64,000 bases of DNA from Paracrocinitomix sp039939375 (GCA_039939375.1 JBDVJO010000003.1:193433-257432), one strand, 5' to 3'. Counted from the stretch's first letter, positions 51,940 through 61,093 are shown. Numbers and translations: made by a program. Notes: a model not told the origin generated them from the sequence alone.

Positions 51940-53974
51940 TTTAAAATCAGACTTTAAACCAACAGGAGATCAACCAGAAGCCATCCGACAAATAGTTGAA
52001 GGATTTAAAGATGGCACCAGATACCAAACACTACTGGGAGTGACAGGAAGTGGTAAAACCTTTACCATGGCTAATGTGATTCAAGAAATTCAACGCCCTA
52101 CTCTGATTTTATCACACAACAAAACATTGGCGGCCCAACTGTACGGTGAATTCAAGCAATTCTTTCCGGATAATGCAGTTGAATATTTCGTTTCATATTA
52201 CGACTATTATCAACCTGAAGCATATCTGCCAACAACAGATACTTTCATTGAAAAAGACATGTCCATCAATGACGAAATTGAAAAATTAAGATTGTCTGCA
52301 ACTTCTTCTTTACTTTCTGGTAGACGAGATGTTGTCATTGTAGCCTCTGTTTCATGTATTTATGGTATTGGAAACCCCAAAGAGTTTGAAGAAAGTATCA
52401 TTTATGTAAAAAAAGGATCTGTAATATCTAGAAATAAGTTCTTACTGAAATTGGTAGAAAATCTTTATTCAAGAAACGATACAGCACCTGAAAGAGGAAA
52501 TTTTAGAGTTAAGGGTGATACCATTGATATTTACTTAGCTTACGTGGACTATGCTTTGCGAATTATTTTTTGGGGAGATGAAATTGAGGAAATCTATACT
52601 TTCGATCCGCTCAACAATAAAAAGATGGAGACCTTCAATGAAATCAACATCTTTCCGGCTAACATCTTTGTTACCAGCCAATCCACTATCAATAATGCCA
52701 TAGGTCAAATTGAATTGGATTTAGGTAAACATTTAGCATATCTAAGAGGAGAAGGAAAAGTATTAGAAGCAAAACGAATTGAAGATCGTGTTAATTACGA
52801 TTTAGAAATGATCAGGGAATTGGGCTATTGTTCTGGAATAGAAAATTATTCGCGATACTTTGATCAGCGCGAGCCAGGCACACGCCCATTTTGTTTGATT
52901 GATTACTTTCCGGACGACTTTGTTTTAATGATTGATGAAAGCCACGTGACGCTTCCTCAAATCAGAGCAATGTATGGAGGTGACCGATCTAGAAAACAGA
53001 ACTTAGTAGAATTTGGCTTCCGGCTTCCAGCCGCAATGGACAACCGTCCATTAAAATTCGAAGAATTTGAAGCCATTACTGAACAAACACTATACGTCAG
53101 CGCCACTCCTGCTGATTATGAATTAGAAAACTCAGAAGGAATCTTTGTTGAACAAGTCATCAGACCAACTGGATTATTAGACCCAATTATTGAAGTTAGA
53201 CCTTCAAAGAATCAAATTGATGATTTAATTGAGGAAATTGAACAACGCAGAGAGCTGGATGAAAGAGTGTTGGTAACAACGTTAACCAAGCGAATGGCTG
53301 AAGAGTTGCAGAAGTACTTAGATCGACTTGGTATTCCTTGTCGATACATTCATTCAGATGTAGACACCATGGAACGTGTAGAAATCTTGAGACAATTAAG
53401 ACTAGGAGATTTTGATGTGCTGATTGGGGTTAACTTATTGAGAGAGGGATTAGATTTACCTGAAGTATCCTTGGTAGCCATCATAGATGCCGACAAAGAA
53501 GGTTTTTTAAGATCTGAAAGAGCTTTAGTTCAAACCGTGGGAAGAGCCGCCAGAAATGTGAACGGAAAAGTGATCATGTATGCCGATAACATGACGCAAT
53601 CTATGCAAAAGACCATAGATGAAACCAATCGAAGAAGAACACTACAAGAAGAGTACAACAAAGATCACGGCATTACTCCTACTCAGATTAAAAAGTCGAA
53701 AGAAAGCATATTAAAGCAAACTAAAGTTGCAGATGGTGATGGCGAAACCAAGACCTACGAATTACCAAACGAGACCGAAATTGCCATGGCTGCAGACCCG
53801 GTGATTGAGTATATGAGTAAGGATCAATTAGAGAAAGCCATTAAAAAAGCACAAAAAGACATGGAAGCTGCCGCTAAGAAACTTGATTTCATTGAAGCTG
53901 CAAGATTACGTGATGAAATGTTCTACATGCAGAAGAAGTTAACGGCATTGAATACAAAAAGTAATATACTATAA
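51929..53974 (+). CDS. uvrB: Excinuclease ABC subunit UvrB
   Basis: 681 residues. Walker A is LLGVTGSGKTFTMAN, the beta-hairpin region is YYDYYQPEAYLPTTDTFIEKD, later helicase motifs are LYVSATPADYE, GVNLLREGLDLPEV and QTVGRAARN, and the C-terminal UVR motif is KAIKKAQKDMEAAAKKLDFIEAARLRDEMF. It loads UvrC at DNA lesions in nucleotide excision repair. The GTG at 51929 is chosen because its translation (VDFNLKSDF) is the family N-terminus. UvrA and UvrC are not in this window. Confidence 0.97.
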   Translation: MDFNLKSDFKPTGDQPEAIRQIVEGFKDGTRYQTLLGVTGSGKTFTMANVIQEIQRPTLILSHNKTLAAQLYGEFKQFFPDNAVEYFVSYYDYYQPEAYLPTTDTFIEKDMSINDEIEKLRLSATSSLLSGRRDVVIVASVSCIYGIGNPKEFEESIIYVKKGSVISRNKFLLKLVENLYSRNDTAPERGNFRVKGDTIDIYLAYVDYALRIIFWGDEIEEIYTFDPLNNKKMETFNEINIFPANIFVTSQSTINNAIGQIELDLGKHLAYLRGEGKVLEAKRIEDRVNYDLEMIRELGYCSGIENYSRYFDQREPGTRPFCLIDYFPDDFVLMIDESHVTLPQIRAMYGGDRSRKQNLVEFGFRLPAAMDNRPLKFEEFEAITEQTLYVSATPADYELENSEGIFVEQVIRPTGLLDPIIEVRPSKNQIDDLIEEIEQRRELDERVLVTTLTKRMAEELQKYLDRLGIPCRYIHSDVDTMERVEILRQLRLGDFDVLIGVNLLREGLDLPEVSLVAIIDADKEGFLRSERALVQTVGRAARNVNGKVIMYADNMTQSMQKTIDETNRRRTLQEEYNKDHGITPTQIKKSKESILKQTKVADGDGETKTYELPNETEIAMAADPVIEYMSKDQLEKAIKKAQKDMEAAAKKLDFIEAARLRDEMFYMQKKLTALNTKSNIL

Positions 53975-54049
53975 TCTGCCAGAATGATATGCTTTCGTAA
54001 TTTAGCATTTCTAAAGATTACAGGATTAACAATATCAGCACCACCAAAA

Positions 54050-54445
54050 ATGACGGAAATAAACGAAAAGCTACTCCAACACTGTGACGAATACGCAACA
54101 GACATGTTGAAAGAAACCGGAGAATCATATCCGTTCGGTGCATTTATCGACACGATTGACAATGTGCATCCCTTAGAAATGGAATTCGACCCGAAAAACA
54201 TGCCACAAGTTGGAACCGTAATGAAAGCTTTAGAAAAATATTGCACTGAAGAATTGGCTGCAGAGCGAATGAAGGCCTATGCCATTTGTTATGAAGCAGA
54301 TGTTGCCATTTCTGAAGAAGAAGTTTTAAACACTGTTTGCATTGATATAACTAATCCAGACGAAGAAACTCCCCTATTCTACTTGCCTTACACCACCTCT
54401 GAAATCGGTGTAGGCGTTAAAGAGCTTTTTGCTGTGAAGAGGTAG
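54050..54445 (+). CDS. Conserved hypothetical protein, 131 residues
   Basis: A soluble, acidic protein (MTEINEKLLQHCDEYATDM, EFDPKNMPQVGTVMKALEKYCTEELAAERMK, NPDEETPLFYLPYTTSEIGVGVKELF). No signal peptide or membrane segment. The fold looks alpha/beta, and no catalytic motif is evident. The ATG at 54050 is preferred over an upstream one at 53984, because the extra residues are hydrophobic and basic and unlike a coding N-terminus. It follows uvrB and precedes the repeat array. Function unknown. Confidence 0.65.
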   Translation: MTEINEKLLQHCDEYATDMLKETGESYPFGAFIDTIDNVHPLEMEFDPKNMPQVGTVMKALEKYCTEELAAERMKAYAICYEADVAISEEEVLNTVCIDITNPDEETPLFYLPYTTSEIGVGVKELFAVKR

Positions 54446-54464
54446 TTCTAATTAGCTTTCACCT

Positions 54465-54910
54465 CGACTTACTTCGACTGCGCTCAGCACAAGCCGCTCG
54501 GTGATCTCGTAAAACCACAACTTCCGTTCGGTGAACTCGCACTAAAAGGACTTCGAGCGTAGCCGAGAAGCCCTTGACTTGAATTATTCTGGACCCATTC
54601 AACCCTCACCTCGACTTCGCTCGGTGAACTCGTAACACAAGGACTTCGAGCTTAGCCGAGAAGCCCGGCAATTGAACCCACAAAACAGGACTTCGAGCGG
54701 AGCCGAGAAGCCCGGCAATAAACCCCACAAAGCAAGGACTTCGAGCGTAGCCGAGAAGCCCGGACTAGAATTATTCGGTAACTGTTCAACCTTCAGCTCG
54801 GCTCCGCTCGGTGATCTCGTAAAACCACAACTTCCGTTCGGTGAACTCGCACTAAAAGGACTTCGAGCGTAGCCGAGAAGCCCTTGACGCTCATAGCCGA
54901 GAAGCCCGAC
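54465..54910 (+). repeat. REP-like palindromic repeat array, left block
   Basis: Five full copies of a 26-base palindromic unit (GGACTTCGAGCGTAGCCGAG then AAGCCC) start at 54548, 54641, 54688, 54736 and 54858, and a truncated one is at about 54893-54907. Between them are partner units containing CGGCTCCGCTCGGTGA or CGACTTCGCTCGGTGA (about 54470-54510, 54607-54632, 54794-54850), which share the core GAGCGGAGCCGAG on the opposite strand. Each unit can fold as an imperfect hairpin (CTTC ... GAAG arms around GCgtaGC). The block ends 9 bp before the stop codon of the GIY-YIG gene. No gene is present in 54446-54918. Confidence 0.85.
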
Positions 54911-54918
54911 TTAAAAAC

Positions 54919-55233
54919 TCACAAATAATAGTTTTCATAATGAGTCTCATTGATGCATTCTGATAATCTTTTCAGTAATTCTAAGTCACCATTAACGAGA
55001 GCCCACTTTTTAGACTGACTCCATCTTTGGATTTGTTTTTCTCTTTTAAACGCAAGAGCAACATGTGAATATTCTTCAGTATACAATAATTTTACTGGTT
55101 TGAATTTCTTTGTGTAATTCGCTCCTATTCCTGAAACATGCTCAGACAATCTTCTTTGCAAATCAATAGTACTGCCTGTGTATAACGTGTCATTCTCACA
55201 AAGCAATATGTACATAAATCCAGACCTTGACAT
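54919..55233 (-). CDS. GIY-YIG nuclease family protein embedded in the repeat array
   Basis: A 104-residue single-domain protein of the YhbQ/UvrC-like GIY-YIG group. The first strand and catalytic motif are MYILLCENDTLYTGSTIDLQRR, with Tyr and Arg in place; REKQIQRWSQSKKWALVNGD matches the conserved helix and C-terminal segment of solitary GIY-YIG proteins. The core of this family cuts DNA with a metal-bound Glu, here probably in the FKREKQI helix. Both flanks are palindromic repeats: the left block ends 9 bp from the stop and the right block starts ~70 bp from the start. No partner gene. This setting recalls REP-associated transposases, though the protein family differs. Confidence 0.88.
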   Translation of the reverse strand: MSRSGFMYILLCENDTLYTGSTIDLQRRLSEHVSGIGANYTKKFKPVKLLYTEEYSHVALAFKREKQIQRWSQSKKWALVNGDLELLKRLSECINETHYENYYL

Positions 55234-55299
55234 GAATTAAATATAATAAATCAATACGAACTTTCACTGTGACTTACTTAGGCTTCGCTATTTGAGTTA

Positions 55300-55800
55300 C
55301 CTTTCAACCTTCACCTAGACTTACTTCGACTGCGCTCAGCACAAGCCCCTCGGTGAACTCGTAACACAAGGACTTCGAGCGTAGCCGAGAAGCCCTTGAC
55401 TTATTCGTTACCATTCAACCTTCACCTCGACTTCGCTCGGTGATCTAGTAAAACTACAACTTCCGGTCAGTGTATTCGCACCAAAAGGACTTCGAGCGGA
55501 GCCGATAAGCCCGGCAATAAAACCCACAAAAAAAGGACTTCGAGCGGAGCCGATAAGCCCGGCAATAAAACCCACAAAAAAAGGACTTCGAGCGGAGCCG
55601 ATAAGCCCGGCAATAAAACCCACAAAAAAAGGACTTCGAGCGTAGCCGAGAAGCCCTTGACTTAAATTATTCGTGACCTTTTGAGCCTTCACCTCGGCTC
55701 CGCTCGGTGAACTCGCACCAAAAGGACTTCGAGCGGAGCCGAGAAGCCCGGCAATAAAACCCACAAAACAAGGACTTCGAGCGTAGCCGAGAAGCCCTTG
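55300..55800 (+). repeat. REP-like palindromic repeat array, right block
   Basis: Seven more copies of the 26-base unit start at 55370, 55487, 55535, 55583, 55631, 55724 and 55772. Four of them (55487-55656) are exact 48-bp tandems with the same spacer GGCAATAAAACCCACAAAA; the pair at 55724 and 55772 has the same period. Some copies carry the variant GATAAG instead of GAGAAG. Partner units (CACCTCGGCTCCGCTCGGTG and similar) occur at about 55311-55363, 55422-55482 and 55690-55719. No gene is present in 55234-55891 besides these; open frames through the 48-bp tandem are only a result of its multiple-of-three length. Confidence 0.88.
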
Positions 55801-55891
55801 GTGCCCAGAGCCAAAAAACACTCTTTATTACAAAAAATAGTTACCTATTCTAAAACTTGACATCAACCATGTGAACACAAAAACAAATCAC

Positions 55892-56839
55892 ATGACTAAA
55901 TCTTTATCTCTCTTTTTATCTTGCTTCATAACAGCCATTTGTTTCGCACAGCAAGACAAGCAGTTTACTAACTACATGTTTGACCGTATTTCTTTTAACC
56001 CTGCCGCTACTGGTTTTAAAGGTTATTGCGGAACCTTCATCTATCGCAATCAATGGGACCGGGTGCAAGATGCTCCTAACTCTACCTTATTGAATTTTCA
56101 AGGAAACATTCCTAGCCGAAATCTTGGGGTTGGATTATCATTCACTAATGACGCCATTGGCTTTCAACGCAACAATACTTTGGTGGTGAATGGTGCCTAC
56201 CATTTTCCAACAAATGCAGGTACCTTGAGTGCTGGAATTGGATTAGGTTTTATCAATGTCGGTTTCTCACCTGACTGGGTGCCACCTCAAACCTATATCG
56301 ACCCGCTTCTTCCAGATCCCATTTCAGGAACTGGATTCGATATCAACGCCGGACTTTTATGGACGGGTAAAACAGTTCCTTACTATGTCGGTATCTCAAC
56401 CACTCACCTGGCTCCGGCAACATTAGACAATATCAATTTTCAAGTAGCAAGGCATTACTACGTCTTAGCTGGTTTTAATTACAATATCCCAGCCAACAGA
56501 AAAATTGAGCTAAAACCAAGTATACTGATTAAAGCTGATGGTGCTACCGCAGTTTTTGACCTAAATGTGAATACCAATGTTTGGTTAAACAGCTATTCTT
56601 ATTTATGGGGCGGACTCTCTTATCGTATGCAAGATGCAGTAGCTATAAATGTGGGATGGGCCTTTTCACCGAAACAAATTGCCAGTGCTAACATGATGAA
56701 AATTGGGTATTCGTTTGACATTATGACCAATCCACTAAAAACTTACGGAAAAGGAACGCATGAGTTGGTGCTTAACTTCTGTATTTTTCCGCCTAAAAAA
56801 CCTAAAATGAGATTTGGAAACCCTTGGTTTTTGGAATAA
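55892..56839 (+). CDS. PorP/SprF family type IX secretion-associated outer-membrane protein
   Basis: About 315 residues. Signal peptide TKSLSLFLSCFITAICFAQQ, then the family signature QFTNYMFDRISFNPAATGFKGYCGTFIYRNQWDRV and a beta-rich body ending LVLNFCIF. PorP/SprF proteins help attach or export T9SS cargo at the cell surface and are usually encoded next to a giant adhesin. No such gene lies here, so it is a solitary member. The ATG at 55892 is chosen over a GTG 21 bp upstream because it begins the signal peptide. It starts ~90 bp after the repeat array. Confidence 0.9.
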   Translation: MTKSLSLFLSCFITAICFAQQDKQFTNYMFDRISFNPAATGFKGYCGTFIYRNQWDRVQDAPNSTLLNFQGNIPSRNLGVGLSFTNDAIGFQRNNTLVVNGAYHFPTNAGTLSAGIGLGFINVGFSPDWVPPQTYIDPLLPDPISGTGFDINAGLLWTGKTVPYYVGISTTHLAPATLDNINFQVARHYYVLAGFNYNIPANRKIELKPSILIKADGATAVFDLNVNTNVWLNSYSYLWGGLSYRMQDAVAINVGWAFSPKQIASANMMKIGYSFDIMTNPLKTYGKGTHELVLNFCIFPPKKPKMRFGNPWFLE

Positions 56840-56877
56840 AACGTGCTTTTATTCTTGAATTGCCCTACTTTTATAGC

Positions 56878-57330
56878 ATGGCAAGTAAAAAGCTAAATTT
56901 TTCAATCATGATTCCGGCTACTAATGCAGCCATTTGGAAAGCCCTTTGGAGCGACCAAGGTTACAGAGCTTGGGCTGAAATTTTCTTTGAAGGATCTTAT
57001 ATTATTGCTGATAACTTTAAGAAAGGTAGTACCGTTCATTTCTTATCTCCTGATAAAAGTGGAATTTATAGTATAATTGAACAGCACGAGCCAAATAAAT
57101 CTATTGTATTTAAACATATTGGAAACGTAAAAAACGGAGAAGCGCAAGCCTTAGATGAAGACTCAAAAAACTGGACGGGATCCGAAGAGAAATACAGTCT
57201 TTCAAATACTGAAAAAGGTGTGAAATTACAAGTGGATATTGATGTGTTAACAGAACATCTTGACTTCATGCAAAAGACTTTTCCGGAAGCGTTGGATGTG
57301 ATTAAGAAGATGGCTATTGAAGCCCCCTAA
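56878..57330 (+). CDS. SRPBCC/START-like domain protein
   Basis: A 150-residue protein of the AHSA1/SRPBCC type. ASKKLNFSIMIPATNAAIWKALWSDQGYRAWAE is the usual start, FKKGSTVHFLSPDKSGIYS and GSEEKYSLSNTEKGVKLQVDIDV build the cavity strands, and LDFMQKTFPEALDVIKKMA is the C-terminal helix. Family members bind small hydrophobic molecules or act as chaperone cofactors. The ATG at 56878 is preferred; an upstream ATG would overlap the PorP gene. Its stop overlaps that of the convergent helicase. Confidence 0.85.
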   Translation: MASKKLNFSIMIPATNAAIWKALWSDQGYRAWAEIFFEGSYIIADNFKKGSTVHFLSPDKSGIYSIIEQHEPNKSIVFKHIGNVKNGEAQALDEDSKNWTGSEEKYSLSNTEKGVKLQVDIDVLTEHLDFMQKTFPEALDVIKKMAIEAP

Positions 57331-58457
57331 ACCATCTCTTCTCCATCTATCCGTTCTACTTGAAATTTCATCTTTTTTTGGATGATTTTGAAATGATGCT
57401 CGTCTTCAGGTGTGATTAAACTAATCGCCTCTCCGGTGGCTGCTGCCCTACCCGTTCTACCAATTCGGTGAACATAATCTTTCGGAGAACGCGGCAACTC
57501 ATAGTTAATCACAAAGGGCAAGAATTCTATGTCGATTCCACGGGCTAAAAGGTCAGTAGTCACTAACACTCGTATTCTTCCTTCTTTGAAATCTTTCAAG
57601 GCTTGATTTCTTGAATTCTGATTCTTCTTACCATGAATGGCTCTAGCGTCTATTCCATTCTTTCGCAATTTGTCTGCAACATTATCCGCTTTGTAAGTAG
57701 ATGCTGTAAAAACCAACACTTGCTGCATGTCTTGCGACTTGATTAAATGCCTTAAAAACGGTCCTTTCTTTTCTTCTGAAATTGAATACGAAACTTGTTT
57801 AATTTGGTCGATACTCCACTCGTCAGTCGCTACTTTGACGAGAACAGGATCATTCAATAAAACTTGATTTAAACCGTCTAACTTTTCACTCAAAGTAGCA
57901 GAGAACAATAAATTCTGTCGTTTTGAGGGTAATAAACCAAAGATGCGGGCCATTTCGTCTTTAAAGCCCATGTTCAACAACTTGTCCGCCTCATCCAAAA
58001 TCAAGGTTTGTACCTGATCTAACTGGACCGCATTTGAATCAATCAAATCCAATAATCTACCCGGTGTTGCCACGATTACGTTCACCCCAAACAGAGCTTT
58101 CATCTGCGGATTAATAGAAACGCCTCCGTAAATCGCCATGGTTTTTACCTTATAATCAAAACCTCTGGCAAAAGTGATAAATACTTCTTTTACCTGCTCT
58201 GCCAACTCTCTGGTTGGAACCAATACCAACACATCTGGTTTTCGATCTTTTGGACCATCTAAGCCTTTTAATCTTGTCAATATGGGTAAAACATAAGAAG
58301 CCGTTTTACCTGATCCGGTCTGGGCAATCCCTAAAACATCTTGCGCTTTTAAAATCTCTGGAATAGCCTGTTCCTGAATAGGGTAAGGTTTTTCATAGTT
58401 TTCTTGCGCTAATACTTTAAGCAAAGAAGAAGGTAATCCTAAAGATTCAAAAGACAT
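57327..58457 (-). CDS. DEAD-box RNA helicase (RhlE-like)
   Basis: 376 residues, only the two RecA domains and a very short tail. Motifs: PYPIQEQAIPEIL (Q motif region), AQTGSGKTASYVLPIL (I), VLVPTRELAEQV (Ia), TPGRLLDLI (Ib), LILDEADKLLNMGF (II, DEAD), FSATLS (III), and LVTTDLLARGIDIEFL and YVHRIGRTGRA (V, VI). It unwinds short RNA duplexes. The ATG at 58457 is chosen because the -7 box at 58479-58486 lies 21 bp upstream of it, and an in-frame ATG at 58481 would fall within that box. Confidence 0.93.
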   Translation of the reverse strand: MSFESLGLPSSLLKVLAQENYEKPYPIQEQAIPEILKAQDVLGIAQTGSGKTASYVLPILTRLKGLDGPKDRKPDVLVLVPTRELAEQVKEVFITFARGFDYKVKTMAIYGGVSINPQMKALFGVNVIVATPGRLLDLIDSNAVQLDQVQTLILDEADKLLNMGFKDEMARIFGLLPSKRQNLLFSATLSEKLDGLNQVLLNDPVLVKVATDEWSIDQIKQVSYSISEEKKGPFLRHLIKSQDMQQVLVFTASTYKADNVADKLRKNGIDARAIHGKKNQNSRNQALKDFKEGRIRVLVTTDLLARGIDIEFLPFVINYELPRSPKDYVHRIGRTGRAAATGEAISLITPEDEHHFKIIQKKMKFQVERIDGEEMV

Positions 58458-58478
58458 ATTTACTTTTTGTTTGAATCG

Positions 58479-58486
58479 CAAAGGTA
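58479..58486 (-). promoter_or_regulatory. Promoter -7 box for the DEAD-box helicase gene
   Basis: Minus-strand TACCTTTG (TAnnTTTG), 21 bp before the ATG at 58457. It supports that start over 58481. Confidence 0.45.
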
Positions 58487-58532
58487 GTTAGAAAATCGGC
58501 GGCTTTAATAATCTAGCATTTGCTAAAAAAAG

Positions 58533-58540
58533 TATATTTG
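58533..58540 (+). promoter_or_regulatory. Promoter -7 box
   Basis: TATATTTG (TAnnTTTG), 5 bp before the ATG of the lipoprotein at 58546, so transcription would begin at or near the start codon. Confidence 0.5.
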
Positions 58541-58545
58541 GACTT

Positions 58546-59349
58546 ATGAAAACCCAATATTTAATCTTCCTTTCGTTTGCACTATTATTTTCAAATTGCA
58601 CAAACAGAGAACCCGGTACTACTTTTGAATGGGACTTTTCCAGTCCAAAAAAATTCATTTATTCTTATTCCCAAATTATACATGGCGAAAACCAATTTGA
58701 GAAGAATTCGCCCCTCGACAAAGTCGACATGACTTCAAATGGTTTTTTGAATATTACAGTAAAAGAAAATCAATTGGCAGATTTGAGTCTAACAGATATG
58801 GAGGTACATATGCAAACCTATGATCATGATGGAACCCCGAATACTCCAATAGATCAAAAAGCTCCGTCAACGGTTATTCAAGAAATGAACTCTAAAGGTA
58901 AATTCAAAGTCGAAAGTTCCGACATAATATTTGATATTCTTTTTCCTTTACCTCCAAATGACCTTAAAGAAGGAGAATCTTGTGAAATCCCTTTAAGTAT
59001 GCCTTTTAACGCAAATGGTTCAATACTTTCCGTCAAGGGTCAACATGTACTTTCTTTTGTTGGATATGAAGAATTAAATGGATACGATTGTGCCGTTCTA
59101 GAAGGCGAGTTAGAAATATCTGAAATAGATAAACCGAGTGAATTAATAGGCAAATATGAAAACAATACAACCGCTATTTCTAAATACTATTTTAGTTTAG
59201 AATATGGACATTACGTTGGCGCAGATGTTAAATTAACTATAAACGCACTTATGGATAATACGGGAGATGAAAATGCAATATTTAATTTTTACATGAATTC
59301 CACAAGTGAGAATATTTTTGAAATTAGATTACTCGAAATAGAGGACTAA
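58546..59349 (+). CDS. Lipoprotein of unknown function
   Basis: 267 residues. Signal peptide KTQYLIFLSFALLFSNC with lipobox cysteine. The mature part (TNREPGTTFEWDFSSPKKFIYSYSQ) is beta-rich throughout, with no recognised motif, ending SENIFEIRLLEIED. The layout (KVDMTSNGFLNITVKENQLADLSLTDMEV, DCAVLEGELEI) suggests two related beta domains. A -7 box is unusually close to its ATG. Divergent from the helicase gene. Confidence 0.75.
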   Translation: MKTQYLIFLSFALLFSNCTNREPGTTFEWDFSSPKKFIYSYSQIIHGENQFEKNSPLDKVDMTSNGFLNITVKENQLADLSLTDMEVHMQTYDHDGTPNTPIDQKAPSTVIQEMNSKGKFKVESSDIIFDILFPLPPNDLKEGESCEIPLSMPFNANGSILSVKGQHVLSFVGYEELNGYDCAVLEGELEISEIDKPSELIGKYENNTTAISKYYFSLEYGHYVGADVKLTINALMDNTGDENAIFNFYMNSTSENIFEIRLLEIED

Positions 59350-59452
59350 GAACAGAACTACATTAATTAGAAAATAAATCTAAAGGAACTTTATTTATCC
59401 AAACTCCCTACTGGCATACAAATTGTATATTCGTAAGTACAATACTTACACT

Positions 59453-60925
59453 ATGTCTATGAAGAATTTTACACTTTTGAAATCACTTTCAATACTTCTA
59501 TTATTCATTGGAATTAGTTTTAGTTCTGTTGCTCAGAGTCCTCAAAAGTACTTTGATAATGGTATGTACGAGAAGGCTTATGTTCAGGCCGTTTATAAGC
59601 AAAATAAAAAAGTAAAATTGAAAGATAAATTTACCAGCGTAATCTATAAAAGCTGGGATATCATTTATGCTGACCATTTAAAAACAATCACAGATCCAGA
59701 ATCTTCATGGATAGCCAGCTACAACAAAGTTATACGCTTAACAAAGTTTAGAGCACAAGTGAAACATGAAGGCGTTAGGCCTCAAGTAAAAAATGCCTTA
59801 GAGGACGAAGAAATCTTGGATCATTTGGCGCTTAAATTTAACACCGCCAATCAAATTGATATCGATAACGCAAGGCAACATGAGGCTAACCAAGACTATA
59901 ACAATGCCCTTGCTTTGTATAAAGATATTGCGAGCAGACATAGACAGGCTGAACCAATCACAACGTTAACTAAAAAGCTTCAAACCAGAGACTACCAAAA
60001 ACTGATTGACAATGCCAATCAAAAAATGGGTGATATTTATATCGCGGATGCGCGCTCAGTTCTCGGCACAACAGAACACAGTGCAATCGCAGCCATAGAC
60101 CTTGTTAATTTAGCTAGATCATACAGACCTTTGAGTCCAGATGAAGAAGGTATTATTGAATTGGCCAATTTGATCAAAGGACAAGCTTGGTTAGAAGAAG
60201 CTAAAAACTTATTTGCTACTGGAACCAAACAAAATGCGCGACTTGCCTTTGAGTTAATTGAAAAAGCGCGTTCTAAAAAAGCACTATCAGCCGAAGAGGA
60301 GCAACTTTCAAAAGATGCCAAGAATTTAGGAATGACAAGAGTTTCTATTTTTATGCAGGGGGATAGTCTTCATTCTTCAAGTATGTTTTCAGGCTTATTA
60401 AATGGATCAAAACATTCGTTTTGGGTGACTTTTTATGATGCAAAATCTCACCCTGAGAACATGGACTTTAAAATGGAAATCACCGAAAATAAACCGACCA
60501 TTTTCACTGGAAAATTGGAAAAAGAAATCAAGCAAGAAAGTAAAACCGTTGAATATTGGGTAGAAGAAACAGATGCCAACGGAAACACCAAACAAGTTAA
60601 AAAAACGCGTGAAGCGATTGGTGTAGTTGCCATTTTACGCAAAAGAAAAATTGCCAGATTGCAATGGTCTGCTGTGCTAAAAGACCTAAGAGATGGCAGT
60701 TCAACCTATTCAGAATCTAACGAATCAAAAGTGGAGTTGATTAATGAATACGCCTCTTTAGTTAGTGGTGATGTCTTGGTAATGCCAGAAGATACCGAAT
60801 CTAAAGTCGATTTAGAATCTCAAGGCTTTCCTTCAGATGACGAAATGAAACAGCAAGTAACAGATACCTACATCTCAGAATTTAAGACCTTAATTTACAC
60901 TTGGCAGATTCAGAGTTTGTTTTGA
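59453..60925 (+). CDS. Secreted envelope protein with helical repeats
   Basis: About 490 residues. Signal peptide KNFTLLKSLSILLLFIGISFSSVAQ. The first ~280 residues of the mature part are helical (TPR-like: YFDNGMYEKAYVQAVYKQN, ARQHEANQDYNNALALYKDIASRH, ARLAFELIEKARSKKALSAEEEQL). The C-terminal part is beta-rich (GMTRVSIFMQGDSLHSS, VTFYDAKSHPENMDFKMEI, AIGVVAILRKRKIARLQWSAVLKDLRDG). No known family was recognised. The ATG at 59453 is chosen from three close candidates because it precedes the signal peptide. Confidence 0.7.
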   Translation: MSMKNFTLLKSLSILLLFIGISFSSVAQSPQKYFDNGMYEKAYVQAVYKQNKKVKLKDKFTSVIYKSWDIIYADHLKTITDPESSWIASYNKVIRLTKFRAQVKHEGVRPQVKNALEDEEILDHLALKFNTANQIDIDNARQHEANQDYNNALALYKDIASRHRQAEPITTLTKKLQTRDYQKLIDNANQKMGDIYIADARSVLGTTEHSAIAAIDLVNLARSYRPLSPDEEGIIELANLIKGQAWLEEAKNLFATGTKQNARLAFELIEKARSKKALSAEEEQLSKDAKNLGMTRVSIFMQGDSLHSSSMFSGLLNGSKHSFWVTFYDAKSHPENMDFKMEITENKPTIFTGKLEKEIKQESKTVEYWVEETDANGNTKQVKKTREAIGVVAILRKRKIARLQWSAVLKDLRDGSSTYSESNESKVELINEYASLVSGDVLVMPEDTESKVDLESQGFPSDDEMKQQVTDTYISEFKTLIYTWQIQSLF

Positions 60926-61093
60926 TTTTCAGATTACCTATTGCGGGAAATACGGTTTTTTACTGCTTACACGTAAAACTTTCGTTTACAAACGGCTACA
61001 GCCGTTTAAAAAGTGAATTTTATTTGCCATATTTAGGGGGATAAAGTGAATATGGGTTTTATTCACTAGTTGTAGTGCATTAAAACACAAACA
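60926..61093. other. Gap upstream of the TIR operon with a small palindrome
   Basis: A perfect hairpin AAACGGCT-AC-AGCCGTTT lies at 60990-61007, with no T-run on the plus strand. The segment 61071-61093 contains TGTAGTGCAT and ACACAAACATT, which are echoed in the hairpin that follows the third TIR gene at 62765-62811. No open frame. Confidence 0.6.

Noticed and set aside
54672..54872. 66-codon open frame on the plus strand in the left repeat block
   Set aside because: Built wholly from repeat units, with no signal or domain; best explained as a by-product of the repeats.
54548..55797. CRISPR-like look of repeated 26-base units with spacers
   Set aside because: The spacers are identical between copies (GGCAATAAAACCCACAAAA), there are inverted partner units, and no cas gene is present. 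It is a palindromic repeat array.
55408..55821. 137-codon open frame on the minus strand through the palindromic repeats, with 16-residue repeats
   Set aside because: The repeats have a 48-bp period, so any frame stays open by arithmetic. There is no plausible start, the peptide is not protein-like, and the same repeats occur elsewhere without frame preservation.
55892..56839. PorP/SprF gene as part of a T9SS locus
   Set aside because: No neighbouring giant adhesin or gld/por genes are present in the window, so no T9SS locus is claimed; the gene is listed as solitary.
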